Counted from the first letter of the stretch, positions 1 through 8,957 are shown. The stretch: 64,000 bases of DNA from Pedobacter sp. Leaf250 (GCF_920984735.1 NZ_CAKLBU010000020.1:28375-92374), one strand, 5' to 3'. Numbers and translations: made by a program. Notes: generated from the letters alone by a model not told the origin.

Positions 1-849
1 TACAAAGAAAATTCAGATTTTGCATATACCTCTCCCATAGGAGAAACCGGTGCTCCATCTAAATATGTTATCAATGGACGCTTAACTACAACTTATATGT
101 TGTTGGGCAGTTATAAATCGCCAATTGCATTTTCCATTATCCCCGATTTTACTGTTAGGGTTCGAGATGAAGTTTCTGCAGGAGTTCGTACGCCAAGTTA
201 TCGTTTGGGTTTTGCAGCCTATGCCCGCTTGAATAAAAATCCAGATCGCTACCAATATGCAGAGTTGGCCTTTACACACCATTCCAATGGGCAGGATCAG
301 GATGCAATTAATTTAGATGGTACTATTAATACACTAACAGGAAATTTCAACGCCAATTATTTAACGGCATCATATCGTTTCGGCAATTTAACAGCAACAA
401 GTATCGATGAAAGTTATTATTCTTTTAATCATCGATTAGGTTTACAATGGCATAAATTTTTTAGATATGAACCTGCCTTGGATTTGGGTTTTGGTTTTAC
501 AAGGATTTTGTACAATTTTTCATGGCGTAAATACGATCAAATTGAAAAAAAAGCCAGAAACAAACCGAATGTTAAAACCGAGAAAGAAACGTGGCGTTTA
601 AATACAGAGGTTTCTTATGCGGTAAATAAAATACCAGCTAAAAATTTAATGAATCTCCAGAAGCGATTAAACGCTGAAATTAATTTTAATTATAGTTTTC
701 CATTTATGAATAACGTGTTTTTGATGGCTGCGGTGGGTTATTACGGAGAAGATAATTACAACATATATTTTCAAGATCGTTATGGCTATTTGCGTTTTGG
801 TTTATCATCTGGTTTCCTTAGAAATAGAAGCCGACATTATGACAATTAA
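1..849 (+). CDS. Outer-membrane beta-barrel protein, phospholipase A1-like (5' truncated)
   Basis: The frame is open from base 1, so the N-terminus and any signal peptide lie outside the window; 282 residues are visible. Alternating hydrophobic strands rich in Tyr and Phe, ending in a short Arg-rich tail, indicate an outer-membrane barrel. The segment encoded at 277-291 reads H-H-S-N-G, matching the H-x-S-N-G core that carries the catalytic His and Ser of outer-membrane phospholipase A (PldA). The Asn that follows at a fixed distance in PldA is not at the same spacing here (nearest Asn at +11 and +17 from the His, against +14). The lipase assignment is therefore inference; a generic barrel is the alternative. 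The ATG at 97 is internal, not the start. Confidence 0.6.
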   Translation, partial: YKENSDFAYTSPIGETGAPSKYVINGRLTTTYMLLGSYKSPIAFSIIPDFTVRVRDEVSAGVRTPSYRLGFAAYARLNKNPDRYQYAELAFTHHSNGQDQDAINLDGTINTLTGNFNANYLTASYRFGNLTATSIDESYYSFNHRLGLQWHKFFRYEPALDLGFGFTRILYNFSWRKYDQIEKKARNKPNVKTEKETWRLNTEVSYAVNKIPAKNLMNLQKRLNAEINFNYSFPFMNNVFLMAAVGYYGEDNYNIYFQDRYGYLRFGLSSGFLRNRSRHYDN

Positions 850-961
850 TCCTTAATACAGATTGGTTTAGACTTTCTTTTTGATAAAATTTTTAGCATT
901 TTTGCGGATTGAAATTTGGTCTTCGTTAACCCCAAATTTCTACCCAACTTTTCAATAAAAT

Positions 962-3871
962 ATGAGCAATAAATCTATCGACCTCGGCGAGCAAAAAGAT
1001 GTAGAAGTATACGGTGCGAGGGTACATAATTTAAAAAATATTGATGTAAGTTTTCCCCGGAACCAACTGGTTGTAATTACTGGTTTAAGTGGTAGCGGGA
1101 AATCTTCATTGGCATTCGATACCATTTATGCTGAAGGGCAGCGTCGCTATATGGAAACATTTAGTGCTTATAGCCGTCAGTTTATGGGTGGTATGGAGCG
1201 CCCTGATGTAGATAAGGTTTCGGGTTTGAGTCCGGTTATTGCCATTGAGCAAAAAACCACCAGTAAAAACCCACGCTCTACCGTAGGAACCATTACCGAG
1301 ATTTACGATTTCATGCGCTTGCTTTATGCTCGTGTGGCCGATGCTTACTCATACAATACTGGTGAGAAGATGGAGCGCATGAGTGAAGACCAGATTTTGC
1401 AAAATATCTTCAATAAGTTCGATGGACTAGCCGTGAATATTCTGGCGCCTGTAGTAAAGGGTAGAAAAGGGCATTACCGCGAGCTTTTTGAGCAAATCCG
1501 TAAGCAAGGTTACGTCAAGGTTCGTGTAGATGGAGAGATAAAAGATATTACCGCCAAAATGCAGGTTGATCGTTATAAAATCCACGATATTGAAGTGGTT
1601 ATTGATCGCTTGATTGTTGATGGAAAAGATAAAAAACGCCTGTTGGATTCTGTTCAGACCGCTATGAAAATGGGTAAGGGTGTGATCAAAATTAGTGATA
1701 AAGATAACAACGTTGCCCATTTCAGTAAGTTTTTAATGTGCCCAACCACGGGAATTTCTTATGATGAGCCTCAGCCAAACAGCTTTTCTTTCAACTCGCC
1801 TTATGGTGCTTGCGAACGTTGCGATGGTTTGGGCTATATTTTCGTGGTGGATAAGGAATCGGTGATGCCGAACCCTAAATTGAGTATTTTAAATGGTGGT
1901 TTAGCACCGCTTGGCGAATATCGTGATACCTGGATGTTTCAGGTATTGAAATCTCTGGCGAAAAAATATGCTTTTTCTCTATCAACGCCTATTGAAAAGT
2001 TGAGTGATGAAGTGATTAATATTATTTTGAATGGATCACCGGATTTAATCAAGGTTGAGGTAGAATACAACAAGTGGAACGTTCAGAACTACAACATCAC
2101 TTTCGATGGCATTATCAAAATGCTGGAAGAGCAGAACGAAAAGCGTAGCGAATCAGCATCTGATGATATGGATGCTTTCCGCAAGCTAAAAACCTGTCCA
2201 GAGTGCCACGGCGCTCGTTTGAAAAAGGAAAGTTTAAATTTTAAAGTTGATGGGAAGAACATTTTTGATCTTGCCTCAATGGATATCAATAATCTTCATG
2301 CCTGGTTTGAGCATGTAGATGATCGCCTTTCTGATCGCCAGAACATCATTGCAAAAGAAATTTTGAAAGAAATAAACGCCCGGATTGGTTTCTTAACAGA
2401 TGTGGGTTTAACTTATTTAACGTTAGATCGTACTGCCCGTACGCTTTCGGGCGGGGAGGCACAACGTATTCGTTTGGCAACGCAAATTGGTTCGCAGTTG
2501 ATGAATGTGATGTACATTTTGGATGAGCCAAGTATTGGTTTGCACCAACGCGATAACGAGCGTTTGATTAATGCTTTAAAAAATCTGCGTGATTTAGGCA
2601 ATACTGTTTTAGTTGTAGAGCACGATAAGGATATGATTATGGAGGCCGACTGGGTAATCGATGTTGGTCCTGGAGCTGGTATTCACGGTGGAACAGTTGT
2701 GGCTGAAGGAACTGCAAAAGATATTCTGAAATCAAAAACCTTAACCGCTGCCTATTTAAACGGCGATAAAAAAATTGAAACACCAAAAGTCCGCAGAAAA
2801 GGAAACGGTCATAAATTATCAATCACTAAAGCTACAGGGCATAATTTAAAGGAAGTATCTATTGATTTCCCATTGGGTAAATTTATTGCAGTAACAGGCG
2901 TTTCGGGTTCTGGTAAATCGAGTTTGATTACCGAGACCTTATATCCGATTTTAAATCACCACTTTTTCAGGGCTAAGAAAACACCACTTCCTTACGAGAA
3001 AATAACAGGATTAAAAGAGATAGATAAAGTAATCGAAATTGACCAGGCGCCAATCGGAAGAACGCCACGATCTAATCCATCAACTTATACTGGTGTTTTC
3101 TCTGATATCAGAAACTTGTTTGTTCAATTGCCCGAGGCGAAGATTCGCGGCTACAAACCAGGTCGTTTTTCTTTCAATGTAAAAGGAGGAAGGTGCGAAA
3201 CCTGTCAAGGTGCTGGTTTGAAAGTAATCGAAATGAATTTCTTGCCAGATGTTCAGGTTCCTTGCGAGGAATGTGGCGGTAGAAGATATAATCGTGAGAC
3301 TTTGGAAGTTCGTTTCCGTGGAAAATCAATCAGCGATGTGCTGGATATGAGTATTGAGGATGCTTGTGTTTTCTTCGAAAATATCCCGATCATTTACAGA
3401 AAAATCAAAACGCTTAAAGATGTTGGTTTAGGCTATATCACTTTAGGTCAATCTTCAGTTACTTTATCTGGTGGAGAGGCGCAACGTGTTAAGCTGGCAA
3501 CCGAGCTTTCAAAAAAAGATACTGGTAAAACATTCTATATTTTAGATGAACCAACTACCGGATTGCACTTTGAGGATATCAATGTGTTATTGGGCGTATT
3601 ACAGGAATTGGTTGATAAAGGAAACACTATTTTAGTAATCGAACATAATTTAGATGTGGTTAAAGTTGCCGATTGGGTTATCGATTTGGGCGAAGAAGGT
3701 GGAGCTGGAGGCGGAAGAATACTTTTCGAAGGAACGCCGGAAGGGTTGATTCAGAATCCCATTAGCTTAACCGGAAAGTTTTTGAAAAAAGAAATGGCTT
3801 TGGAATCCGCGGTCGGGAGTCAGGAGTCTGAAGTTAAGAAAACTAAACCAAGTAAAAAAGCTAAAGGTTAG
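962..3871 (+). CDS. uvrA: UvrABC system protein A
   Basis: ATPase that scans DNA for bulky lesions with UvrB in nucleotide excision repair. It is 969 aa, usual for the family. Two ABC modules are visible: Walker A near residues 41-48 (GLSGSGKSS) and near 645 (GVSGSGKSS), with LSGGEAQR signatures in both halves. The C-terminal zinc finger has two CxxC pairs (Cys745/748 and Cys768/771). The N-terminal finger has one normal pair (Cys284/287), but the other is CPTT (Cys260, Thr263), so one ligand is missing; I recall this as common in Bacteroidota. The last ~25 residues (VGSQESEV then Lys-rich) are low complexity and coded by a GGGAGTC/AGGAGTC micro-repeat. Monocistronic, closed by the inverted repeat at 3875-3942. 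Confidence 0.97.
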   Translation: MSNKSIDLGEQKDVEVYGARVHNLKNIDVSFPRNQLVVITGLSGSGKSSLAFDTIYAEGQRRYMETFSAYSRQFMGGMERPDVDKVSGLSPVIAIEQKTTSKNPRSTVGTITEIYDFMRLLYARVADAYSYNTGEKMERMSEDQILQNIFNKFDGLAVNILAPVVKGRKGHYRELFEQIRKQGYVKVRVDGEIKDITAKMQVDRYKIHDIEVVIDRLIVDGKDKKRLLDSVQTAMKMGKGVIKISDKDNNVAHFSKFLMCPTTGISYDEPQPNSFSFNSPYGACERCDGLGYIFVVDKESVMPNPKLSILNGGLAPLGEYRDTWMFQVLKSLAKKYAFSLSTPIEKLSDEVINIILNGSPDLIKVEVEYNKWNVQNYNITFDGIIKMLEEQNEKRSESASDDMDAFRKLKTCPECHGARLKKESLNFKVDGKNIFDLASMDINNLHAWFEHVDDRLSDRQNIIAKEILKEINARIGFLTDVGLTYLTLDRTARTLSGGEAQRIRLATQIGSQLMNVMYILDEPSIGLHQRDNERLINALKNLRDLGNTVLVVEHDKDMIMEADWVIDVGPGAGIHGGTVVAEGTAKDILKSKTLTAAYLNGDKKIETPKVRRKGNGHKLSITKATGHNLKEVSIDFPLGKFIAVTGVSGSGKSSLITETLYPILNHHFFRAKKTPLPYEKITGLKEIDKVIEIDQAPIGRTPRSNPSTYTGVFSDIRNLFVQLPEAKIRGYKPGRFSFNVKGGRCETCQGAGLKVIEMNFLPDVQVPCEECGGRRYNRETLEVRFRGKSISDVLDMSIEDACVFFENIPIIYRKIKTLKDVGLGYITLGQSSVTLSGGEAQRVKLATELSKKDTGKTFYILDEPTTGLHFEDINVLLGVLQELVDKGNTILVIEHNLDVVKVADWVIDLGEEGGAGGGRILFEGTPEGLIQNPISLTGKFLKKEMALESAVGSQESEVKKTKPSKKAKG

Positions 3872-3874
3872 ACA

Positions 3875-3942
3875 ATTGCCATTGCGAGGCACGAAGCAAT
3901 CTTTATCGTAAAATAGATTGCTTCGTGCCTCGCAATGGCGAT
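3875..3942. repeat. Long perfect-arm inverted repeat (REP-like, possible terminator)
   Basis: Arms 3875-3902 and 3915-3942 are each 28 nt and pair with one mismatch (T3877, wobble-compatible) around a 12-nt loop. The arm contains CATTGCGAGGCACGAAGCAA, a word I recall as a dispersed intergenic repeat in Bacteroidota. It begins directly after the uvrA stop and its right arm contains the ATG at 3935, a false start for tatD. No T-run follows closely, so a repeat is a better description than a classical terminator. Confidence 0.85.
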
Positions 3943-3985
3943 TTTGTTATATTCATTTTACATCAAACGTCTTAAATTATCAAAA

Positions 3986-4753
3986 ATGATTTTTACCGAT
4001 ACACATACCCATTTATATTACGAGCAAGACGCCGAAAAGCAAGCACAATTGATGGAACGCTGTTTTGAAAACGATGTGAACAGGTTGTTTTTGCCCAATG
4101 TTGATGTAAAATCAATTGCTATGATTGATGATTTGGTGGCTAAATATCCAAAGAATTGTTTTGCTATGGCTGGACTCCATCCATGTGATGTGAAGGAGGA
4201 TTATATTTCGATGCTTGATGAAATTTATGAAAGTATTGGCAGAAGGCAAATCTACGCCATCGGCGAAATAGGAATAGATTTATATTGGGATAAAACGACT
4301 TTGGCTATTCAGCAAGATGCTTTTCGGAAACAAATCGCTTGGGCAAAAGATTTAGGATTGCCGATCGTGATTCATTGTAGAGAGGCTTTCGATGAAGTAT
4401 TTGATGTGTTGGAAAGCGAGCGTGATGAAAAACTTAGAGGCATATTTCATTGCTTTACCGGAAATTTGGCACAAGCCAAACAAGCAATCGACCTCAATTT
4501 TTATTTAGGAATTGGTGGCGTGGTAACTTATAAAAAAGCCGGATTAGATTTAGTTTTATCAGAAATTCCATTGGATAAGATTGTTCTTGAAACCGACTCG
4601 CCTTATTTGGCGCCTGTTCCTTTTCGTGGCAAACCTAACGAAAGCAGTTACATAATCTACATCGCTCAAAAGCTAGCTGATATCTATGGCCTATCGGTTG
4701 AGGAAGTTGCGGATGTAACTACAGCAAATTCAAAGAAAGTTCTCGGAGTGTAG
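3986..4753 (+). CDS. tatD: TatD family metal-dependent hydrolase (3'-5' DNase)
   Basis: TIM-barrel metallohydrolase of the TatD DNase family, a two-metal 3'-5' exonuclease linked to DNA repair and degradation. From the ATG at 3986 it is 255 aa, typical of the family. Motifs in order: D-T-H-T-H at residues 5-9 (metal His7/His9), GEIGID (metal Glu), HCREAF, HCFTG and ETDSPYLAP (catalytic/metal Asp). An upstream in-frame ATG at 3935 would add 17 residues, but it sits inside the inverted-repeat arm, and family members begin right at the first strand with the DTHxH motif, so 3986 is preferred. It may be transcribed through from uvrA. Confidence 0.93.
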   Translation: MIFTDTHTHLYYEQDAEKQAQLMERCFENDVNRLFLPNVDVKSIAMIDDLVAKYPKNCFAMAGLHPCDVKEDYISMLDEIYESIGRRQIYAIGEIGIDLYWDKTTLAIQQDAFRKQIAWAKDLGLPIVIHCREAFDEVFDVLESERDEKLRGIFHCFTGNLAQAKQAIDLNFYLGIGGVVTYKKAGLDLVLSEIPLDKIVLETDSPYLAPVPFRGKPNESSYIIYIAQKLADIYGLSVEEVADVTTANSKKVLGV

Positions 4754-5076
4754 GTGTCTTTTCGGTTTCCCGCTGATTACACGGATTCCGCAGATTTTTC
4801 TGCCTGATTCAGTCGTGTAAATTATTACAGCGATTATAAGCATGACTCACCTTGTCCTGTTGTATCATGCATTGGAATCAATATCTATCTGATAAATACT
4901 GATTAATTTATATTCGTTTCATTAACAGTTATAATTATTATTTCATTTATATTCCATAATATTGTGAACATGATAATTTAATAATCAAATTATGTTAAAT
5001 ATTTATCAATATTAAAATTACCTCTAATCATTTATAATTTTTTGCTTTCTTTGCGTAGAGCAACCCAAACAACCAA
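4754..5076. other. 323-bp intergenic region without a gene
   Basis: AT-rich. The left part (about 4773-4800) holds the words GATTACACGG and CGCAGATTTT, resembling low-complexity 'acacagatt' intergenic repeats; a related stretch occurs at 27390-27410. A small inverted repeat (ATAATTT / AAATTAT) lies near 4973-4993. No exact TAnnTTTG box was found before ansA; TAATTTTTTG near 5034-5043 is two bases too long. Confidence 0.5.
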
Positions 5077-6096
5077 ATGACCAAGATCCTTATAATTTAT
5101 ACTGGTGGCACCATCGGTATGGTTAACGACCCCAGTAACGGAATGTTAATACCTTTCGATTTCGAGCAAATAAAACAAAATGTTCCTGAATTAAGTCGTT
5201 TGGATTATCAGTTGGATGTGCATTCTTTTAATCCAGTTTTAGATTCATCAAACATGGATCCTGAAATATGGAAAACCTTAGCGGTGCTTATTCGCGATAA
5301 TTATGATCAGTACGATGGTTTCGTTATTCTTCATGGCTCTGATACCATGGCTTTTACCGCCTCTGCATTAAGTTTTATGCTGGAAAATTTAAGTAAAGCA
5401 GTTGTTTTAACGGGTTCGCAATTACCCATAGGCGAAATTAGAACGGATGCAAAAGAGAATTTAATTACCGCTCTGGAAATTGCAGCCACTAAAGAAAATG
5501 GTAAATCCTTATTCCCTGAAGTTTGCATCTATTTCGATGCACAATTATTTAGGGGAAATCGTTCAATCAAATATAATAGTGAAAAGTTTGAAGCTTTCCG
5601 TTCGCCAAACTATCCGATTTTGGCCGAAGCCGGAGTGCATTTGCAGTTTCATACCAATTACATAATGAAAGCGCCAACAGGAGAATTGAAACTTCATACT
5701 AACTTCAATTCAAACATCGGAGTTTTAAAATTATATCCTGGCATTACACCACAGGCCGTTTCAGCTATAACAGATTCAAAAGTTGATGCCATCATTTTAG
5801 AGGCTTTTGGTTCGGGCAATACCACTACCGCCCAATGGTTTTTAGATAGTCTTCGCCAAGCCATATTAAATGGTAAAATCATTATTGATATATCGCAATG
5901 TAAAAAAGGTTCTGTACAATTGGGCAGATATGAAACAAGTCGCGAATTACTGAAAATGGGCATAATTAGTGGTTATGATCTTACTTTCGAAGCTGCAGTT
6001 ACTAAATTGATGTACGTTTTAGGATTAGATTTGCCAATTGAAGAAAGTCGTAAGTTGATGGATGAGCCGCTCCGCGGTGAGTTGACAAAAGACTAA
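5077..6096 (+). CDS. ansA: Type I (cytoplasmic) L-asparaginase
   Basis: Hydrolyses L-asparagine to aspartate and ammonia. It is 339 aa, matching bacterial AnsA. Both catalytic threonine motifs are present: YTGGTIG (residues 8-14, nucleophile region Thr12) and HGSDTM (Asp89-Thr90), followed by VVLTGSQLP. There is no signal peptide, which favours the cytoplasmic type I enzyme over the periplasmic type II. It stands alone, separated on both sides by non-coding sequence. Confidence 0.95.
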   Translation: MTKILIIYTGGTIGMVNDPSNGMLIPFDFEQIKQNVPELSRLDYQLDVHSFNPVLDSSNMDPEIWKTLAVLIRDNYDQYDGFVILHGSDTMAFTASALSFMLENLSKAVVLTGSQLPIGEIRTDAKENLITALEIAATKENGKSLFPEVCIYFDAQLFRGNRSIKYNSEKFEAFRSPNYPILAEAGVHLQFHTNYIMKAPTGELKLHTNFNSNIGVLKLYPGITPQAVSAITDSKVDAIILEAFGSGNTTTAQWFLDSLRQAILNGKIIIDISQCKKGSVQLGRYETSRELLKMGIISGYDLTFEAAVTKLMYVLGLDLPIEESRKLMDEPLRGELTKD

Positions 6097-6177
6097 GCTT
6101 CAGGTTTAAATTATTATTGCTATTTTTTTTGAGGTTAATATTATTCCGGTTTAAAGTAAAACTTCTGCAATTATGAG

Positions 6178-6228
6178 CCTCATCATTTCGGGTTTTGTTA
6201 TTTAGCCCTATTTTTGCTAGGGATGAGG
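6178..6228 (+). promoter_or_regulatory. Promoter -7 box embedded in a nested inverted repeat
   Basis: TATTTTTG at 6209-6216 matches the Bacteroidota -7 consensus TAnnTTTG, about 60 bp before the start at 6276. It lies within a hairpin CCCTA (6206-6210) / TAGGG (6218-6222), itself framed by CCTCATC (6178-6184) and GATGAGG (6222-6228). No clear TTG was seen at the proper distance upstream. The symmetry could be a repressor site over the core promoter; this is inference. Confidence 0.45.
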
Positions 6229-6275
6229 ATAAGTTAAGTCTCAAATCCTGATACTTTCTACACGATACTTAGAAA

Positions 6276-7688
6276 ATGAAAATAGAACAAATTTATACCG
6301 GTTGTTTAGCGGAAGCTGCCTATTATATTGAAAGTAATGGAGAAGCAGCGATAATTGATCCATTAAGAGAAGTTGGAACTTATTTAAAGAAAGCCGAAAA
6401 GGCTGGAGCAACGATCAAATATATTTTTGAAACACATTTTCATGCCGATTTCGTTTCCGGTCATGTTGATTTAGCAGAAAAATCTGGGGCAAAAATCATC
6501 TACGGACCCACTGCAAAAACTGAATTTGAATCACATATCGCTAAAGATGGAGAACAATTTAAAATTGGTAATTTAACCATCACAGCTTTACACACGCCCG
6601 GGCATACTTTAGAATCTACCACATATTTACTAACTGATGAAAATGGAAAAGATTATTGTATTTTCAGTGGCGATACCCTTTTTATAGGCGATGTCGGTCG
6701 CCCGGATTTAGCGCAAAAGGGAAATTTAACAATGGATGATTTAGCAGGCATGCTTTACGATTCCTTAAATGAAAAAATTAAACCTTTGGCTGATGATGTG
6801 ATTGTTTACCCGGCTCATGGTGCGGGTTCGGCTTGCGGCAAAAGTATGAGTAAGGAAACTTTTGATACTTTAGGTCACCAGAAAGAGGTTAATTATGCTT
6901 TAAAAGCTATATCTAAAGAACAATTTATTGCCGAGGTAACTGATGGAATTATGCCTCCGCCGCAATATTTTGCTAAAAATGCCGCCATGAATAAAGGTGG
7001 TGTAGATAGCATTGATGATGTTTATGAAAAGGGATTAAATGCCTTAACTCCACAGGCGTTTGAAAATACAGCCAACCAAACAGGGGCAATATTGCTTGAT
7101 ACACGCGACCCACAGCTTTTTGCAAAAGGCTTTATTCCGAATTCCATCAACATTGGTTTGAATGGCCAGTTTGCGCCTTGGGTGGGTGCGCTCATTACCG
7201 ATTTACAACAGCCAATTTTATTAATTACTGATGAAGGTAAAGAACAGGAAAGCATTACCAGATTAACCCGTGTAGGCTACGACCGCACTATAGGTTATTT
7301 AGATGGAGGTTTTGAAAGGTGGACGGATTCAGGAAAAGAGATTGATACCATTGAATCCATTTCTGCTGATGTTTTTGAACAAGCCGCACAGGAAAATGAA
7401 ATAACTGCATTGGATGTTCGCAAACCAGGCGAATATGAATCAGAACATTTAGAATTTACCCTCAGCAGACCATTAGATTTTATTGATGATTGGATGGGAG
7501 AGATTGACCCCAAATCGACATATTATATTCACTGTGCGGGTGGTTATAGATCAATGATTGCTGCATCAATATTAAAATCAAGAGGCGTAGAAAATGTAAT
7601 TGATATTGCTGGTGGTTATGGTGCGATTAAAAATACAGGTTTAAAGAGAACCGACTTTGCTTGCCCAAGTAAGGCGATGAAGGTCTAG
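6276..7688 (+). CDS. Persulfide dioxygenase-rhodanese fusion (MBL fold, two rhodanese domains), CstB-like
   Basis: A 470-aa, three-domain protein. Residues 1-~240 are a metallo-beta-lactamase-fold persulfide dioxygenase: H54-F-H56-A-D58, HTPGH (His110), SGD133, PAHGAGSACGKS (His181, Cys187). Residues ~255-350 form a rhodanese-like domain without an active-site cysteine (the loop reads ITDEGKEQES), and ~365-465 form a rhodanese with HCAGGYRS (catalytic Cys420). This order matches Staphylococcus CstB, which oxidises low-molecular-weight persulfides and releases thiosulfate. The following YpdA gene suggests bacillithiol as the thiol (inference). The fusion call is firm; the exact substrate is not. 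Confidence 0.9.
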   Translation: MKIEQIYTGCLAEAAYYIESNGEAAIIDPLREVGTYLKKAEKAGATIKYIFETHFHADFVSGHVDLAEKSGAKIIYGPTAKTEFESHIAKDGEQFKIGNLTITALHTPGHTLESTTYLLTDENGKDYCIFSGDTLFIGDVGRPDLAQKGNLTMDDLAGMLYDSLNEKIKPLADDVIVYPAHGAGSACGKSMSKETFDTLGHQKEVNYALKAISKEQFIAEVTDGIMPPPQYFAKNAAMNKGGVDSIDDVYEKGLNALTPQAFENTANQTGAILLDTRDPQLFAKGFIPNSINIGLNGQFAPWVGALITDLQQPILLITDEGKEQESITRLTRVGYDRTIGYLDGGFERWTDSGKEIDTIESISADVFEQAAQENEITALDVRKPGEYESEHLEFTLSRPLDFIDDWMGEIDPKSTYYIHCAGGYRSMIAASILKSRGVENVIDIAGGYGAIKNTGLKRTDFACPSKAMKV

Positions 7689-7693
7689 TTTAA

Positions 7694-7877
7694 AATAGAA
7701 ATAGAAAATGGGGAATAGAAAATAGAAAGCGCATATAGGAATGAATATATTTCATTTAATGCGGCTGATTAGAACATCAGGTCTATCACCTATTCTTTAA
7801 TTTCTATCTTCTAATCTCAAATCCGCAATTTCCATATAATACAAACTTATTCTATTTCCAATTCCCCAATCTCTATT
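7694..7877. repeat. Long imperfect inverted repeat between cstB-like gene and ypdA
   Basis: The left arm (7694-7727) uses the words AATAGAAATAGAAA and GGGGAATAGAA; the right arm (about 7850-7877) is their reverse complement with small gaps (TTCTATTTCC, ATTCCCCAATC). About 120 bases lie between, with further ATTTCTATC-like words. It matches the class of simple-word inverted repeats seen inside the ribosomal operons of this window. Confidence 0.6.
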
Positions 7878-7896
7878 ATCATTTAAAGATAAAAAA

Positions 7897-8865
7897 TTGA
7901 CAAAATCCCATCACTACGATATCATCATCATTGGCGCCGGTCCTATTGGTATGGCTTGCGCTATTGAGGCACAAAAGGCTAATCTAACATATCTCATTAT
8001 AGAAAAGGGAGCATTGGTTAACAGTTTGTTTAATTACCCGGTTTTCATGACATTTTTCTCCACTTCGCAAAAGTTGGAGATTGGAGGTGTGCCGTTTGTA
8101 ACAATTAATCCGAAACCGAATAGAAATGAAGCGGTAGAATATTATCGTAGAGTGGCTGAGAAATTCAATTTAAATATCAATCTATTTGAAAGCGTTGTAA
8201 AAGTGAATAAAAATGGATCTGATATTTTTGAAGTTGAAACCTCAAAATCAAATTATACAGCAAGCAATATTGTAGTAGCTACTGGTTTTTATGATGTTCC
8301 TTTATTAATGAATATTCCGGGAGAAGATTTGCCTAAAGTAACACATTACTACAAAGACCCACATTTATATGCCTTTCAACATGTTTTAGTTGTTGGGGCA
8401 AATAATTCTGGAGTAGATGCTGCCTTGGAAACATATCGCAAAAGTGCCAATGTAACCATGGTGATTCGAAGCGGCGAACTTGGTCCGCATGTAAAATATT
8501 GGGTGAGGCCTGATATTGAAAATCGGATTAAAGAAGGTGCAATTGCCGCACATTTTAATTCTGAATTAGTTGAGATTCGGGAAAATGAAGTTGATATTAA
8601 AACGCCCGAGGGAATTAAAACCGTTCCAAATGATTTCGTAATTGCGATGACGGGTTATCAGCCTGATTTTTCGATGTTGCGAAAATTTGGAATTGACTTG
8701 CCAGAAAGTTTATGCCCGGTTTATAATGAAGAAACCATGGAAACAAATGTTAAAGGCTTGTATCTGGCTGGTGTAGTTTGCGGTGGATTAGATACGCATA
8801 AGCTTTTTATCGAAAACTCAAGGGTGCATGCGGAGATGATTGTGAGGAATATAGCTAAATTTTAA
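7897..8865 (+). CDS. ypdA: YpdA family bacillithiol disulfide reductase (FAD-dependent)
   Basis: Flavoprotein that reduces bacillithiol disulfide with NADPH in organisms using bacillithiol. It is 322 aa, as expected. The N-terminal FAD motif GAGPIG is at residues 13-18, followed by the family stretch NYPVFMTFFSTS and the second dinucleotide motif VGANNSGVDAAL; a C-terminal ATG-like FAD motif (YLAGVVCGG) ends the fold. The start appears to be TTG at 7897; no in-frame ATG lies between it and the Rossmann motif. It has no CxxC redox pair, as is normal for YpdA. It lies downstream of the persulfide dioxygenase gene on the same strand, suggesting shared thiol-sulfur metabolism. Confidence 0.92.
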   Translation: MTKSHHYDIIIIGAGPIGMACAIEAQKANLTYLIIEKGALVNSLFNYPVFMTFFSTSQKLEIGGVPFVTINPKPNRNEAVEYYRRVAEKFNLNINLFESVVKVNKNGSDIFEVETSKSNYTASNIVVATGFYDVPLLMNIPGEDLPKVTHYYKDPHLYAFQHVLVVGANNSGVDAALETYRKSANVTMVIRSGELGPHVKYWVRPDIENRIKEGAIAAHFNSELVEIRENEVDIKTPEGIKTVPNDFVIAMTGYQPDFSMLRKFGIDLPESLCPVYNEETMETNVKGLYLAGVVCGGLDTHKLFIENSRVHAEMIVRNIAKF

Positions 8866-8885
8866 AGGTGTCAATTGTTGAGGTT

Positions 8886-8957
8886 TAAGGAAGATTGTTA
8901 GTGCTGTGCTAAGGATGAAAGTTTCGTTAATAATAGGGATCAATAACAATCTTCTTA
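8886..8957. repeat. Inverted repeat downstream of ypdA
   Basis: TAAGGAAGATTGTTA (8886-8900) pairs with TAACAATCTTCTTA (8944-8957) across a 43-nt spacer. It lies between convergent genes and may end transcription from both, though neither side has a clear T-run. It is one of the many repeat-type hairpins of this window. Confidence 0.5.

Noticed and set aside
3935..3985. Upstream tatD start
   Set aside because: The ATG lies inside an inverted-repeat arm, and TatD proteins start next to the DTHxH strand.
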